From: Pedobacter boryungensis
GTDB taxonomy: Bacteria > Bacteroidota > Bacteroidia > Sphingobacteriales > Sphingobacteriaceae
Assembly (NCBI RefSeq): GCF_013204825.1
Contig: NZ_JABMKV010000001.1
Coordinates: forward strand, 1,364,001 to 1,428,000
Direction: 5' to 3'
DNA: 64,000 nucleotides
In this document: one piece after another, positions 10,274-19,053 of the stretch
Layout of the letters: the number at the start of each line of letters is the position of its first letter
Position numbering within the stretch: the stretch's first letter is position 1
Program-made: the position numbers and the translations under genes
Notes under the pieces: model-generated
Databases searched by the model: none
Seen by the model: the letters and a program-made list of their open reading frames with translations, nothing else
Told to the model about the DNA's origin: nothing

Positions 10274-10807
10274 ATGGAGGAATTTACAAACGAAAATATA
10301 GATTTAGATAAGCTCCCAAAATACCAAGAAGTAACACTAACTGCTCCTCACCCAAATTATTGGAAAGTAATTCTAATTAACATTTTCATTTTTTTATTTT
10401 TCGCAGGTGTTTGTTTGACTGCCTTCCTATTTTTAAATGAAGATATTAAGCACAATCGACCATTTTTTATTGGCGGTTATTTAGTTGTCGCAGTTTTAAT
10501 TTTTATATTATACAGAGCTAGCTTTAAAAAGAGAGGCTTCGCCCTGCGAGAAAAAGATATAGTGTATAAAAGTGGCATTATTGCCGAGACGACAACAATA
10601 GTTCCTTTAAACAGAATACAACATGTAGCGTTAGATGAAGGAATTTTTTCTAGAATTTTCATGTTAGGTAAACTTCAGATTTTTACAGCAGGTGGTCAAT
10701 CTGGCCATTTACATATTGCTGGTATTGAGATTGAAAAGGCAAGAAGCATGAAAGAAATACTACTTAGAAAATTAGATCAAATAGAAACTTTAGCTGAAGA
10801 TCAATAA
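10274..10807 (+). CDS. bPH2-domain membrane protein, YdbS-like
   Basis: A 177-aa protein with two membrane segments (about 34-54 and 64-82) followed by a bacterial PH domain (bPH2, formerly DUF304), recognisable from DIVYKSGIIAETTTIVPLNRIQHV and KLQIFTAGGQSGHLHIAGI. This is the YdbS half of the widespread YdbS/YdbT pair, whose molecular role is uncertain; the Bacillus pair has been linked to envelope stress. The next gene starts directly after its stop codon (TAA then ATG), so the two are an operon. Confident in the family. Confidence 0.88.
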   Translation: MEEFTNENIDLDKLPKYQEVTLTAPHPNYWKVILINIFIFLFFAGVCLTAFLFLNEDIKHNRPFFIGGYLVVAVLIFILYRASFKKRGFALREKDIVYKSGIIAETTTIVPLNRIQHVALDEGIFSRIFMLGKLQIFTAGGQSGHLHIAGIEIEKARSMKEILLRKLDQIETLAEDQ

Positions 10808-12312
10808 ATGAATTACGATTTCAGTAAACCTCAAAGGCAGTCTGCGGTTGGCATTATTATCATGGCAGCCAACACGTTACAGCATCTAATTAGGGCATTA
10901 ATTTTCCCCTTAATTTTTGCCTTCGCAAAAGCGGATAAACAATATTTAGCTTATATTGGACTTGGAGTATTAGTTTATTGGTTCTTCTTTTTGTGTATTC
11001 TTATTTCAATTATCGAAACTTTACTTTCTTTCTAGATGAGCAAAAACAAGAATTTGTTATTAATAAGGGTATATTCAATAAAACCCAATTAACAGTTCAA
11101 TTAGATAAAATTCAGCAGGTAAATATTAACCAAAACTTGTTGCAAAAAATTATTGGAATTTATGGTTTAAAAGTAGATACAGCTGGCTCTGAAGGAAAAG
11201 AAGTAAGTATTAAAGCCATTGATGAAGAAATTGCAAATAATCTTAGAGAGCATTTACTAAGTAGAAAAAGTATTTCTAATAAAGAAACTTACACAGAGAA
11301 AACGGCAACATTTCAAGAAGATATTCCCTTTTTAAAAGTTAGTTTAAGTACCTTATTTAAAGTTGGTTTAACTTCTAATTATGGAAGTACGATTGCCTTG
11401 TTACTTGCTTTCATTTATCCTGTATTTGATAACGCGAAAGAGTTTTTAAAAGCTTTTGACATGGATAAAGGTCAGGTAGAGAATGCTGTGGAAAGTTTAT
11501 TTACGCTTTTTTCTATAGGTATTTTAATTGCTGCATTCCTATTTCTTATTCTTGCGATTAATGTGATCAGAACTTTTGTAAAGTACTTTGAATTTCACAT
11601 TAGCAAGCACAAACATTCGTTGTTAATCTCTCATGGATTATTAGCTAAGAAAAATACATTGCTAAGCCCAAATAAAGTTCAAATTACCTCATACGATCAG
11701 AATTATTTTCAGAAAAAAATGAATTTACTGAATATGAATTTGAAACAGGCTTCATCTGGAGAGGCCAAAAAAGGAAAAGATTTAGAAAGCAATAATTTAC
11801 AAATACCAGGTTGTAATCCGACAGAAAGAGATGAATTGATTAAGATGATAATGGGAGACATTCCTGCAAAAGGAAAATTATTCATTCCAAATTGGAGATT
11901 TTTAAACTTACCCATCTTTTTCAGAGTTGTATTTCCTGTTGGGATTTTCTTTATTTTATGGGCTTATATTTCAGAACTAAACCCTTATTATCCTGCAGCT
12001 ATTATTTATTTCTTACTAGCTGTACCAATGATTTATATCAGCTATAAAAGACATCAATTAACGGTTAACAAAGAATTTATCATTAAAAGAAGTGGTATTT
12101 GGGATATAAAACATTCTCTACTTTTCCCACATAAAATTCAAGCAATTACTACCTTTCAATATCCTTGGCATAAAAGTGTAGATGTTGGCCATGTTAATTT
12201 ACACACTGCTGCTGGTATCATCCATTTTAAATATGGTAATTACACTGAAATCAAAAAGCTGGTAAATTATTGGCTGTATCAAATAGAAAGTGGTAGCGAG
12301 GAGTGGATGTAA
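10808..12312 (+). pseudogene. bPH2-domain protein, YdbT-like, with frameshift
   Basis: Two overlapping frames together encode one YdbT-like protein of about 501 aa. The first (10808-11035, 75 aa) starts MNYDFSKPQRQSAVGIIIM, covers the first membrane segments and runs into a stop. The second (from about 10978 to 12312) continues with the expected FVYSYFNYRNFTFFLDEQK and three bPH2 repeats separated by membrane segments, including KIQQVNINQNLLQKI and HKIQAITTFQYPWHKS. Adding one T to the T5 run at 10988-10992 restores a single frame (YWFFFFVYSYFNY). Either the gene carries a real one-base deletion or the run was miscalled. The surrounding sequence is not decayed, so a sequencing error or a recent mutation is more likely than an old pseudogene. 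Confidence 0.8.
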
Positions 12313-12364
12313 GATGAATTCAGGATAGATTCATTTATGAAACCCCATACTTTGCTTTCGAATC

Positions 12365-12688
12365 TTAAAGCATCATTATCCCTTTAATCTCCCCTACTTT
12401 TTTATAAATATCAACCACTGCGTCTGCATTTAACATCCATTTCTTAACGGTTACAGAAATGTATTTACCTGTTTTAGATGGTGTTTCAATAAAATTATCA
12501 TCAGGCAATACTGCTCTCAATTCTGTTAATTTAGCCACACCTCCTGTTAGAATAAATTTAAAAGCATATAAACCAGGAAAAGTTTGTACGCTTTCTAACT
12601 TTTCCTTAAAATTAGTAAATACGTCAGCATTATTTTCCTCTGGAATATCATTAAAGTCTAAATTGTGATTTAAATTATTTTCTGCCAT
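12365..12688 (-). CDS. DUF493 family protein (YbeD-like)
   Basis: A 107-aa soluble protein. The C-terminal 85 residues match the DUF493/YbeD alpha-beta fold: FPGLYAFKFILTGG, then LPDDNFIETPSKTGKYISVTVKKWMLNADAVVDIYKKVGEIKGIMML. The N-terminal 25 residues are acidic and Asn-rich and probably disordered. The fold resembles ACT-like regulatory domains; the function is not established. It is convergent with the YdbT gene and divergent from the helicase gene. The start at the only ATG gives the usual length. Confidence 0.85.
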   Translation of the reverse strand: MAENNLNHNLDFNDIPEENNADVFTNFKEKLESVQTFPGLYAFKFILTGGVAKLTELRAVLPDDNFIETPSKTGKYISVTVKKWMLNADAVVDIYKKVGEIKGIMML

Positions 12689-12817
12689 AATGGATTATTG
12701 TCAAATTCTATTCCAAATTAAAAATGAGGTTGTTTTGGCACATGCAATTTGCAGTTGCTAATTCATCAGCCATTCAACAATTAATCAACAAATTCATCAA
12801 TTACCCTTACAATTTCT

Positions 12818-12825
12818 TACTTTTG
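12818..12825 (+). promoter_or_regulatory. -7 box for the UvrD/PcrA gene
   Basis: TACTTTTG matches TAnnTTTG and lies 22 nt before the TTG start codon. A purine-rich AGAAGGAACGGA stretch between the two can serve as ribosome-binding site and supports the TTG start. Confidence 0.55.
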
Positions 12826-12847
12826 AACTACAAAAGAAGGAACGGAT

Positions 12848-15133
12848 TTGGATTATTTAGCAGGATTAAACCCACAACAAAGAGCAGCAGTAGAAAACAC
12901 ACAAGGACCAGTAATGATTGTGGCTGGTGCGGGTTCAGGCAAAACGAGAGTTATTACGTATAGAGTTGCACATTTAATAGAAAAAGGCGTTGATGCCTTT
13001 AATATTTTAGTGCTCACATTTACCAATAAAGCCAGTAAAGATATGCGTGAGCGTATTGGAAAAGTGGTTGGAAATGAGGCTAAAAACATTTGGATGGGAA
13101 CTTTCCACTCGGTTTTTGCGAAAATTCTACGTGTGGAAGCTGAGAAAATTGGTTACCCATCAAACTTTACTATTTACGATACAGACGATAGCAAAAGTTT
13201 AATTCGTACGATATTAAAAGAAATGCAGTTGGATGATAAATTATACGCCGCGAACGTAGTTTACAATCGCATTTCATCGGCTAAAAACAATTTAGTTTCT
13301 GCAACAGAATATTTAGAAAATGATCAAATTCAAGCTGAAGACGCTGGAAATAAACGCCCGCTTTTAGGATTGATTTATGAAACATACGCTAAGCGTTGCT
13401 ACAAAGCTGGAGCAATGGATTTTGATGATTTGTTGTTCAAGACCAATGTTTTATTGAAAAACCATCCAGATGTTTTAAATAAATACCAGCATAAGTTTAA
13501 GTATTTAATGGTTGATGAGTACCAGGATACCAACTTTTCTCAATATACGATTGTTAAAAAACTAGCTGCAGCACATCAGAATATTTGTGTTGTTGGAGAT
13601 GATGCACAAAGTATTTATGCTTTTCGTGGAGCGAATATTCAAAATATTTTAAATTTTGAACGTGATTATCCAGATTTGAAAGTCTACAAATTGGAGCAAA
13701 ACTATCGTTCTACGCAAAATATAGTAGAAGTTGCCAATAGCATTATTGCCAATAATAAAAATCAATTAGAAAAAAATGTTTTCTCAGATAACGAAAAAGG
13801 TGATCGAATTAAAGTTTCAAGAGCTTTTTCGGATAATGAAGAAGGAAAATTAGTAGCCGAAGCCATTGTACAAGACCGAGCAAATAGTGGATTAAAATAC
13901 CATGATTTCGCAATTTTATACCGTACAAATGCCCAAAGTAGAGCTATGGAGGAAGCTTTGCGGAAGTTAAATGTACCATATAAAATTTATGGTGGTTTAT
14001 CATTTTATCAACGTAAGGAGATTAAGGATTTAATTGCTTATTTCCGTTTAACTTTTAATCCTGCAGATGAAGAAGCAATTAAACGTGTCATTAACTATCC
14101 TCGTCGTGGTTTAGGAGATACTACAGTAGAAAAAATTTCAGCAGCAGCAGATCAACATGATGTAACCATGTGGCAGGTAATCTGTAATCCACAACAATAT
14201 ATTCAAGGTAGAATTGCAAATCAGTTAAATGATTTTGCAGTGATGATACAAAGTTTTGCTGCAGAATCTAAAAAATTAGATGCTTATGAAACTGCTTTAT
14301 ACATTGCACAACATTCGGGTATTTTAAAAGAATTACATACCGATGATAGCGTTGAAGGACGTTCTCGCTATGAAAATATACAAGAACTATTAAACGGAAT
14401 TAAGGAATTTGCAGAGCGTGAGGATATTGAGGATCGAAGTTTGGCAATTTTTATGCAAGACATTGCCTTGTTAACTAACGATGACAATGATAAAAACAAA
14501 GATGCTGATACTGTTTCTTTAATGACCATTCACTCTGCTAAAGGTTTGGAGTTTAAAAACGTATTTATCGTTGGATTAGAAGAAAATCTCTTCCCTTCTC
14601 AAATGTCATTAACTTCGAGAACAGATTTAGAAGAAGAACGTAGATTATTTTATGTGGCGATTACCCGAGCTGAGAAAAAATTAACCATAACCTATGCTAC
14701 TTCTCGTTACCGTTGGGGAACATTAACTTCTTGTGAACCAAGCCGTTTTATTAATGAAATTAATCCATCTTATTTGGAATTAGAAGTTGTAAAACCTGCA
14801 AAAAGTAGCTTTGGAGATAACAGTTTTGACAACGAACGTAAAAGTTGGAGTCAACAGCGTGAATTTACGCCAAAACCTACCACTAGTACCACTACAATTA
14901 GACCAAAAACAACCTCTATTTTACCCAAAGCGCATATACCAACACCTGGTTTTACACCAAATGCTGCAAATGAATTTCAAAATGGAATGGATGTAGAACA
15001 TGAAAAATTTGGTTTTGGTAAAATTGTAAACTTAGAAGGAACGTTGCCAGATGTAAAGGCAACTGTATTTTTTCAGGGTTTGGGTAATAAACAATTGTTG
15101 TTAAAATTTGCAAAGTTGAGGATTGTGAAATAA
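12848..15133 (+). CDS. uvrD: UvrD/PcrA-type DNA helicase
   Basis: A 761-aa superfamily 1A 3'-5' DNA helicase used in repair and in clearing blocked replication forks. It shows the Q motif LNPQQRAAVE, Walker A GAGSGKT (27-33), motif Ia TFTNKAS, motif II VDEYQD (about 221-226), motif III GDDAQSIYAFRGA, motif IV EQNYRST, motif V TIHSAKGLEFKNVFIVGLEE and motif VI VAITRAEKKL. After a low-complexity Thr/Pro linker (about 675-705) comes the PcrA/UvrD C-terminal Tudor-like domain (VEHEKFGFGKIV). Translation starts with TTG at 12848: no in-frame ATG precedes the Q motif, and the -7 box and purine-rich leader fit. Full length. Confidence 0.95.
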   Translation: MDYLAGLNPQQRAAVENTQGPVMIVAGAGSGKTRVITYRVAHLIEKGVDAFNILVLTFTNKASKDMRERIGKVVGNEAKNIWMGTFHSVFAKILRVEAEKIGYPSNFTIYDTDDSKSLIRTILKEMQLDDKLYAANVVYNRISSAKNNLVSATEYLENDQIQAEDAGNKRPLLGLIYETYAKRCYKAGAMDFDDLLFKTNVLLKNHPDVLNKYQHKFKYLMVDEYQDTNFSQYTIVKKLAAAHQNICVVGDDAQSIYAFRGANIQNILNFERDYPDLKVYKLEQNYRSTQNIVEVANSIIANNKNQLEKNVFSDNEKGDRIKVSRAFSDNEEGKLVAEAIVQDRANSGLKYHDFAILYRTNAQSRAMEEALRKLNVPYKIYGGLSFYQRKEIKDLIAYFRLTFNPADEEAIKRVINYPRRGLGDTTVEKISAAADQHDVTMWQVICNPQQYIQGRIANQLNDFAVMIQSFAAESKKLDAYETALYIAQHSGILKELHTDDSVEGRSRYENIQELLNGIKEFAEREDIEDRSLAIFMQDIALLTNDDNDKNKDADTVSLMTIHSAKGLEFKNVFIVGLEENLFPSQMSLTSRTDLEEERRLFYVAITRAEKKLTITYATSRYRWGTLTSCEPSRFINEINPSYLELEVVKPAKSSFGDNSFDNERKSWSQQREFTPKPTTSTTTIRPKTTSILPKAHIPTPGFTPNAANEFQNGMDVEHEKFGFGKIVNLEGTLPDVKATVFFQGLGNKQLLLKFAKLRIVK

Positions 15134-15144
15134 AATGATGCTTT

Positions 15145-15237
15145 CGTCATGCTCAGATTGACTGGGCATCGTAAAGCGGAAGAAGGATTTTTAAACCTTC
15201 AAATAACATTGCGATTCCCGTTTGCACGGGAATGACG
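15145..15237. repeat. REP-like palindrome, GTCATGCTC type, copy 1
   Basis: It starts CGTCATGCTCAG and TTGACTGGGCATCGTAA and ends GCGATTCCCG...CACGGGAATGACG. ATTCCCGTttgCACGGGAAT forms an inner hairpin and the outer ends CGTCAT/ATGACG pair. A near copy lies at 54508-54594. Confidence 0.8.
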
Positions 15238-15257
15238 AACTTTCTAAATAATTTCTA

Positions 15258-15265
15258 TATCTTTG
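15258..15265 (+). promoter_or_regulatory. -7-like box, 146 nt before the DUF4290 gene
   Basis: TATCTTTG fits TAnnTTTG exactly. If used, the DUF4290-murA transcript would have a 5' leader of about 140 nt. The leader has no open frame and no convincing conserved structure that I can see. Confidence 0.35.
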
Positions 15266-15410
15266 AAGTATTAAGGGCTTCAGCATTTCGATGAATTCTT
15301 AACCAAAATTTCTTATTAAAATATCGCTCTGGTTTTTAGACCACGTATTTTTGTTTTGGTTATTTCATAATGTGCCCAACAATAACTATTTTCAATATTA
15401 AATTTATTCA

Positions 15411-16076
15411 ATGAATTTCGATTATAATACAACTCGTAGCGACTTAATTTTGGCAGAGTATGGTCGTAATGTACAAAATATGGTAAAGTACATTATAGAT
15501 TTACCTACTAAAGAAGAACGCAATAAATATGCACAAGCAGTAATAGACTTGATGGGTTTTTTAAATCCACATTTGCGTGATGTTGCAGATTTTAAACATA
15601 AATTATGGGATCATTTACATATCATTTCTGATTTTAAGATTGATGTAGACAGCCCATATCCTAAGCCAAATCCAGAAGCAGCTCAATTTAAGCCAGCACA
15701 TATTGGTTATCCTCAACAAAAAATCAGGTATAAACATTATGGTAAAACTGTAGAAAAATTGATTGAAAAAACGATGGAGGAAGAAAATCCAGAACGTAAA
15801 TCAGCTATGGTTCAAGGCATTGCAAATTTTATGAAAATGGCTTATGTACAATGGAACAAAGACAATGTTTCTGATGAAGTGATTTTTAAAAATTTGCGTG
15901 AGCTTTCTGGAGGTAATTTAGAACTCGACGAAAACGTAAATTTGCAAAAAGTTGAGTTTAGACCTCAGGTCAACAGACCAAATAATAACAATCGTGGTCG
16001 AAATAATAATAAAGGGCGCCAAAACAATAATGGTGGACGCCAACAGAGAAATAACAATTCAAAACAAAGACATTAA
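15411..16076 (+). CDS. DUF4290 domain protein
   Basis: A 221-aa cytoplasmic protein restricted, as far as I know, to Bacteroidota. Residues 1-185 form the DUF4290 domain (LILAEYGRNVQNMVKYIIDL, then FLNPHLRDVADFKHKLWDHL). The last 40 residues are a basic, low-complexity Asn/Arg/Gly/Gln tail (RPNNNNRGRNNNKGRQ and following) that looks like a disordered nucleic-acid-binding tail. Function unknown. The murA gene follows in the same orientation after 86 nt, a common neighbour in this phylum, so shared transcription is likely. The spacer carries half of a REP element. Confidence 0.88.
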   Translation: MNFDYNTTRSDLILAEYGRNVQNMVKYIIDLPTKEERNKYAQAVIDLMGFLNPHLRDVADFKHKLWDHLHIISDFKIDVDSPYPKPNPEAAQFKPAHIGYPQQKIRYKHYGKTVEKLIEKTMEEENPERKSAMVQGIANFMKMAYVQWNKDNVSDEVIFKNLRELSGGNLELDENVNLQKVEFRPQVNRPNNNNRGRNNNKGRQNNNGGRQQRNNNSKQRH

Positions 16077-16118
16077 AGACTTATTCGTCTTTCGAAAAAC
16101 GAAAATATTTTCAACAAT

Positions 16119-16145
16119 AAGATTGCTTCGTACCTCGCAATGACG
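16119..16145 (-). repeat. REP-like half element, GTCATTGCGAGG type
   Basis: Read on the minus strand it is CGTCATTGCGAGG followed by TACGAAGCAATCTT. Only one arm is present. The same sequence with one substitution opens the element at 37475. Confidence 0.75.
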
Positions 16146-16162
16146 GACTTATTTATAAAAAC

Positions 16163-17488
16163 ATGAATGCATTCGAAATTATAGGTGGTAAAAAATTAAA
16201 AGGCGAAATCACTCCACAAGGAGCAAAAAATGAAGCATTGCAAATTTTATCCGCTGTTTTATTAACCGAAGAAAAAATTACGATCAGTAATATTCCTGAT
16301 ATTAAAGATGTTAATAAACTGATTGAATTACTGGGAGATTTAGGGGTAATCGTTGAACGTATCAACAAAGACACCTATACTTTTGAAGCCAAAAATATCA
16401 AATTAGATTTTTTCGAATCTGATGTATTTAAAGCTAAAGGTGGTGGTTTACGCGGTTCTATCATGATAGTTGGTCCATTATTGGCCCGTTTTGGTAAAGC
16501 AGCAATTCCTAAACCAGGTGGGGATAAAATTGGTCGTCGCCGTTTAGATACACACTTTATTGGCTTTGAGAAATTAGGAGCCAAATTTATCTACGATAGT
16601 AAAAAAGCATTTTTTAATGTTGATGCCACCAATTTAAGAGGTGCCTATATCTTATTAGATGAAGCATCTGTAACTGGGACAGCAAATATTGTGATGGCTG
16701 CAGTTTTAGCAAAAGGAACTACAACAATTTATAATGCTGCTTGCGAGCCGTATTTACAGCAATTATGCAAAATGCTTAACCGCATGGGCGCAAAAATATC
16801 TGGAATTGGTTCTAATTTATTGACTATTGAAGGTGTTACAAAATTAGGTGGTACTGAACATAGAATGTTGCCAGATATGATTGAAATCGGTTCTTTCATC
16901 GGCTTAGCTGCTATGACAGAGTCTGAAATCACCATTAAAAATGTTCAATATGATGAGCTAGGTGTCATCCCAGAGGTTTTTAAAAAATTAGGAATAAAAT
17001 TAGAACGCAGAGGCGATGACATTTACATTCCTTCTCAAAAACATTATGAAATAGATACTTTTATTGATGGATCTATTTTAACTATTGCAGATTCACCTTG
17101 GCCAGGATTTACACCAGATTTATTAAGTATTGTTTTAGTTGTAGCTACACAAGCTAAAGGAAATGTATTGATCCATCAGAAAATGTTTGAAAGCCGTCTA
17201 TTTTTTGTAGATAAGCTGATTGATATGGGTGCGCAAATCATTTTATGTGATCCACACAGAGCAACTGTAAATGGCATTGACAAAAAATATCAATTGCGTG
17301 GAATTAGCATGACTTCTCCAGATATTCGTGCTGGAGTTTCCTTATTAATCGCTGCCTTGTCGGCTGAAGGAACTTCTACAATCTATAACATTGAGCAAAT
17401 TGAGCGTGGTTATCAAGATATTGACATCCGTTTACGTGCATTAGGAGCACAAATTAAACGTGTAGAAGGCTCTGGTCCAAGTCATTAA
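16163..17488 (+). CDS. murA: UDP-N-acetylglucosamine 1-carboxyvinyltransferase
   Basis: A 441-aa EPT-type enzyme that transfers the enolpyruvyl group of PEP to UDP-GlcNAc, the first committed step of peptidoglycan synthesis in the cytoplasm. It shows the N-terminal QGAKNEALQILSA motif with the catalytic-site Lys22/Asn23, RGSIMIVGPLLARFGKA, and the loop KPGGDKIGRRRLDTHF. In this loop the cysteine that fosfomycin alkylates (Cys115 of E. coli) is Asp121. Cys-to-Asp MurA enzymes are active and fosfomycin-resistant in other bacteria. Later motifs (LPDMIEIGSFIGLAAM, SPDIRAGVSLLIAAL) are intact. Length is normal. Probably co-transcribed with the DUF4290 gene and ended by the terminator at 17508. Confidence 0.97.
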   Translation: MNAFEIIGGKKLKGEITPQGAKNEALQILSAVLLTEEKITISNIPDIKDVNKLIELLGDLGVIVERINKDTYTFEAKNIKLDFFESDVFKAKGGGLRGSIMIVGPLLARFGKAAIPKPGGDKIGRRRLDTHFIGFEKLGAKFIYDSKKAFFNVDATNLRGAYILLDEASVTGTANIVMAAVLAKGTTTIYNAACEPYLQQLCKMLNRMGAKISGIGSNLLTIEGVTKLGGTEHRMLPDMIEIGSFIGLAAMTESEITIKNVQYDELGVIPEVFKKLGIKLERRGDDIYIPSQKHYEIDTFIDGSILTIADSPWPGFTPDLLSIVLVVATQAKGNVLIHQKMFESRLFFVDKLIDMGAQIILCDPHRATVNGIDKKYQLRGISMTSPDIRAGVSLLIAALSAEGTSTIYNIEQIERGYQDIDIRLRALGAQIKRVEGSGPSH

Positions 17489-17507
17489 TTTTAAAAAATT
17501 ATAGCAT

Positions 17508-17544
17508 AAAAAAATCCCAACTGATAATTCAATTGGGATTTTTT
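17508..17544. terminator. Bidirectional terminator between murA and CBS gene
   Basis: AAAAAAATCCCAA and TTGGGATTTTTT pair around CTGATAATTCAA. It serves murA (+) and the convergent CBS-type gene (-). Confidence 0.9.
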
Positions 17545-17559
17545 AGTTAAAGCTAAAGA

Positions 17560-18921
17560 TTAACTTCTTATCGCATTAATAATATCGTATTGCGTAATAA
17601 TTTCAAATTTACCGTCTTCTAACTCCACCAAAACAGCACTATTTTCTTTATTAATTAATGTCGAAATTCTATCTATTGAAGTATTTAAATCAACAAACGG
17701 GAAAGTTGCACTCATTATTTCATTTACAGGAGCTGACTTTAAACTTGGATTTTCAAGCAATGCTTTTAAAATGTCGCTTTCAGCTAATTTACCAACTAGC
17801 ATCCCTTTTTGTGTGATAGGAATTTGCGAAATATTAAGCATATTCATGGTGTTAATCGCTTCAAGAATTGTTTTTTCGCAATCTATCGTCACAATCTCAG
17901 ACAATTCCTTTTTTGCAATAATTGTACTAGCAGTTAATTTTTCATCTTTCAAGAAGCCACGTTCACGCAACCAATCCTCGTTGTACATTTTACCCATATA
18001 ACGACTTCCATGGTCATGGAAGATAACAACAACTACATCTTCTGGCTTTAATTTGTCTTTTAACTGCAATAGTCCGGCGATAGCTGACCCAGCAGAATTA
18101 CCAGCAAAAATTCCTTCTTTACGAGCAATATCGCGAGTCATTAAAGCAGCGTCTTTATCTGTTACTTTTTCAAAAAGATCTATTACATCAAAATTTACAT
18201 TTTGCGGCAAAAAATCCTCGCCAATTCCTTCAGTGATATAAGGATAAATCTCATCCTTGTCCAAAATCCCAGTTTCCTTATATTTTTTAAATACAGAGCC
18301 ATAGGTATCAATTCCCCATACCTTTATATTTGGGTTTTGTTCTTTTAGGTATTTTCCTGTTCCCGAAATTGTACCACCTGTACCTACGCCAACCACTAAG
18401 TGCGTAATTTTACCTTCTGTTTGTTTCCAAATTTCTGGTCCTGTTTGCTCATAATGAGCTTGGGTATTCGACAAATTATCATATTGATTCGGCTTCCAGG
18501 AATTTGGCACTTCACGCTCTAAACGTGATGAAACAGAATAATAAGAACGAGGATCTTCAGGTTCAACATTGGTTGGACAAACAATTACTTCTGCGCCAAA
18601 AGCACGTAAAGCATCTACTTTTTCTTTTGATTGCTTATCTGTTGTGGTAAAAATACATTTATAACCCTTAATAATAGCAGCCATTGCTAAACCCATCCCA
18701 GTATTACCAGATGTACCTTCTATTATAGTTCCACCAGGCTTTAATTTACCACTTTTTTCAGCGTCTTCAATCATTTTTACCGCCATGCGGTCTTTAATAG
18801 AATTACCTGGATTAGTTGTTTCAATTTTAGCTAAAACCGTAGCTGAAATTTCTTTAGTAATGTTATTTAATTTAACTAATGGTGTATTACCAATCGTTTC
18901 TAGAATATTATTGTACCACAT
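17560..18921 (-). CDS. Cystathionine beta-synthase-like PLP enzyme
   Basis: A 453-aa fold-type II PLP enzyme fused to a pair of CBS domains. The catalytic part (1-325) has the PLP lysine in NPGNSIKDR, the substrate loop GTSGNTGMGLA, the phosphate-binding GVGTGGTISGTGKYL and the EGIFAGNSAGSA segment. The C-terminal 120 residues are two CBS repeats (ILEAINTMNMLNISQIPIT and the VDLNTSIDRISTLINKE region) that in such enzymes bind adenosine ligands. It makes cystathionine from homocysteine and serine, or cysteine from an activated serine; the two cannot be separated from sequence alone. The start is the ATG at 18921 (MWYNNILETIGNTPLV). A -7 box ends 5 nt upstream, so the mRNA is nearly leaderless and the earlier ATG at 18936 is excluded if that promoter is used. 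Confidence 0.9.
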   Translation of the reverse strand: MWYNNILETIGNTPLVKLNNITKEISATVLAKIETTNPGNSIKDRMAVKMIEDAEKSGKLKPGGTIIEGTSGNTGMGLAMAAIIKGYKCIFTTTDKQSKEKVDALRAFGAEVIVCPTNVEPEDPRSYYSVSSRLEREVPNSWKPNQYDNLSNTQAHYEQTGPEIWKQTEGKITHLVVGVGTGGTISGTGKYLKEQNPNIKVWGIDTYGSVFKKYKETGILDKDEIYPYITEGIGEDFLPQNVNFDVIDLFEKVTDKDAALMTRDIARKEGIFAGNSAGSAIAGLLQLKDKLKPEDVVVVIFHDHGSRYMGKMYNEDWLRERGFLKDEKLTASTIIAKKELSEIVTIDCEKTILEAINTMNMLNISQIPITQKGMLVGKLAESDILKALLENPSLKSAPVNEIMSATFPFVDLNTSIDRISTLINKENSAVLVELEDGKFEIITQYDIINAIRS

Positions 18922-18925
18922 GTTA

Positions 18926-18933
18926 CAAAAGTA
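18926..18933 (-). promoter_or_regulatory. -7 box for the CBS-type gene
   Basis: TACTTTTG on the minus strand lies 4 nt before the ATG at 18921, which implies an almost leaderless transcript. Confidence 0.4.
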
Positions 18934-19053
18934 CAAAATGACAATAAGTATTTTATAAATTAATATTTAATAGAAACTAAATTCTTCTCTTACTTAAATT
19001 ACAGAATTATGTTTTATAATCTACCTATTAAGTATACTATAAATATTATAAAA

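Noticed and set aside
10985..10995. Programmed -1 frameshift in the YdbT-like gene
   Set aside because: The run is C-TTT-TTG, not X-XXY-YYZ, and no downstream stem is evident. An error or mutation in the T-run is simpler.
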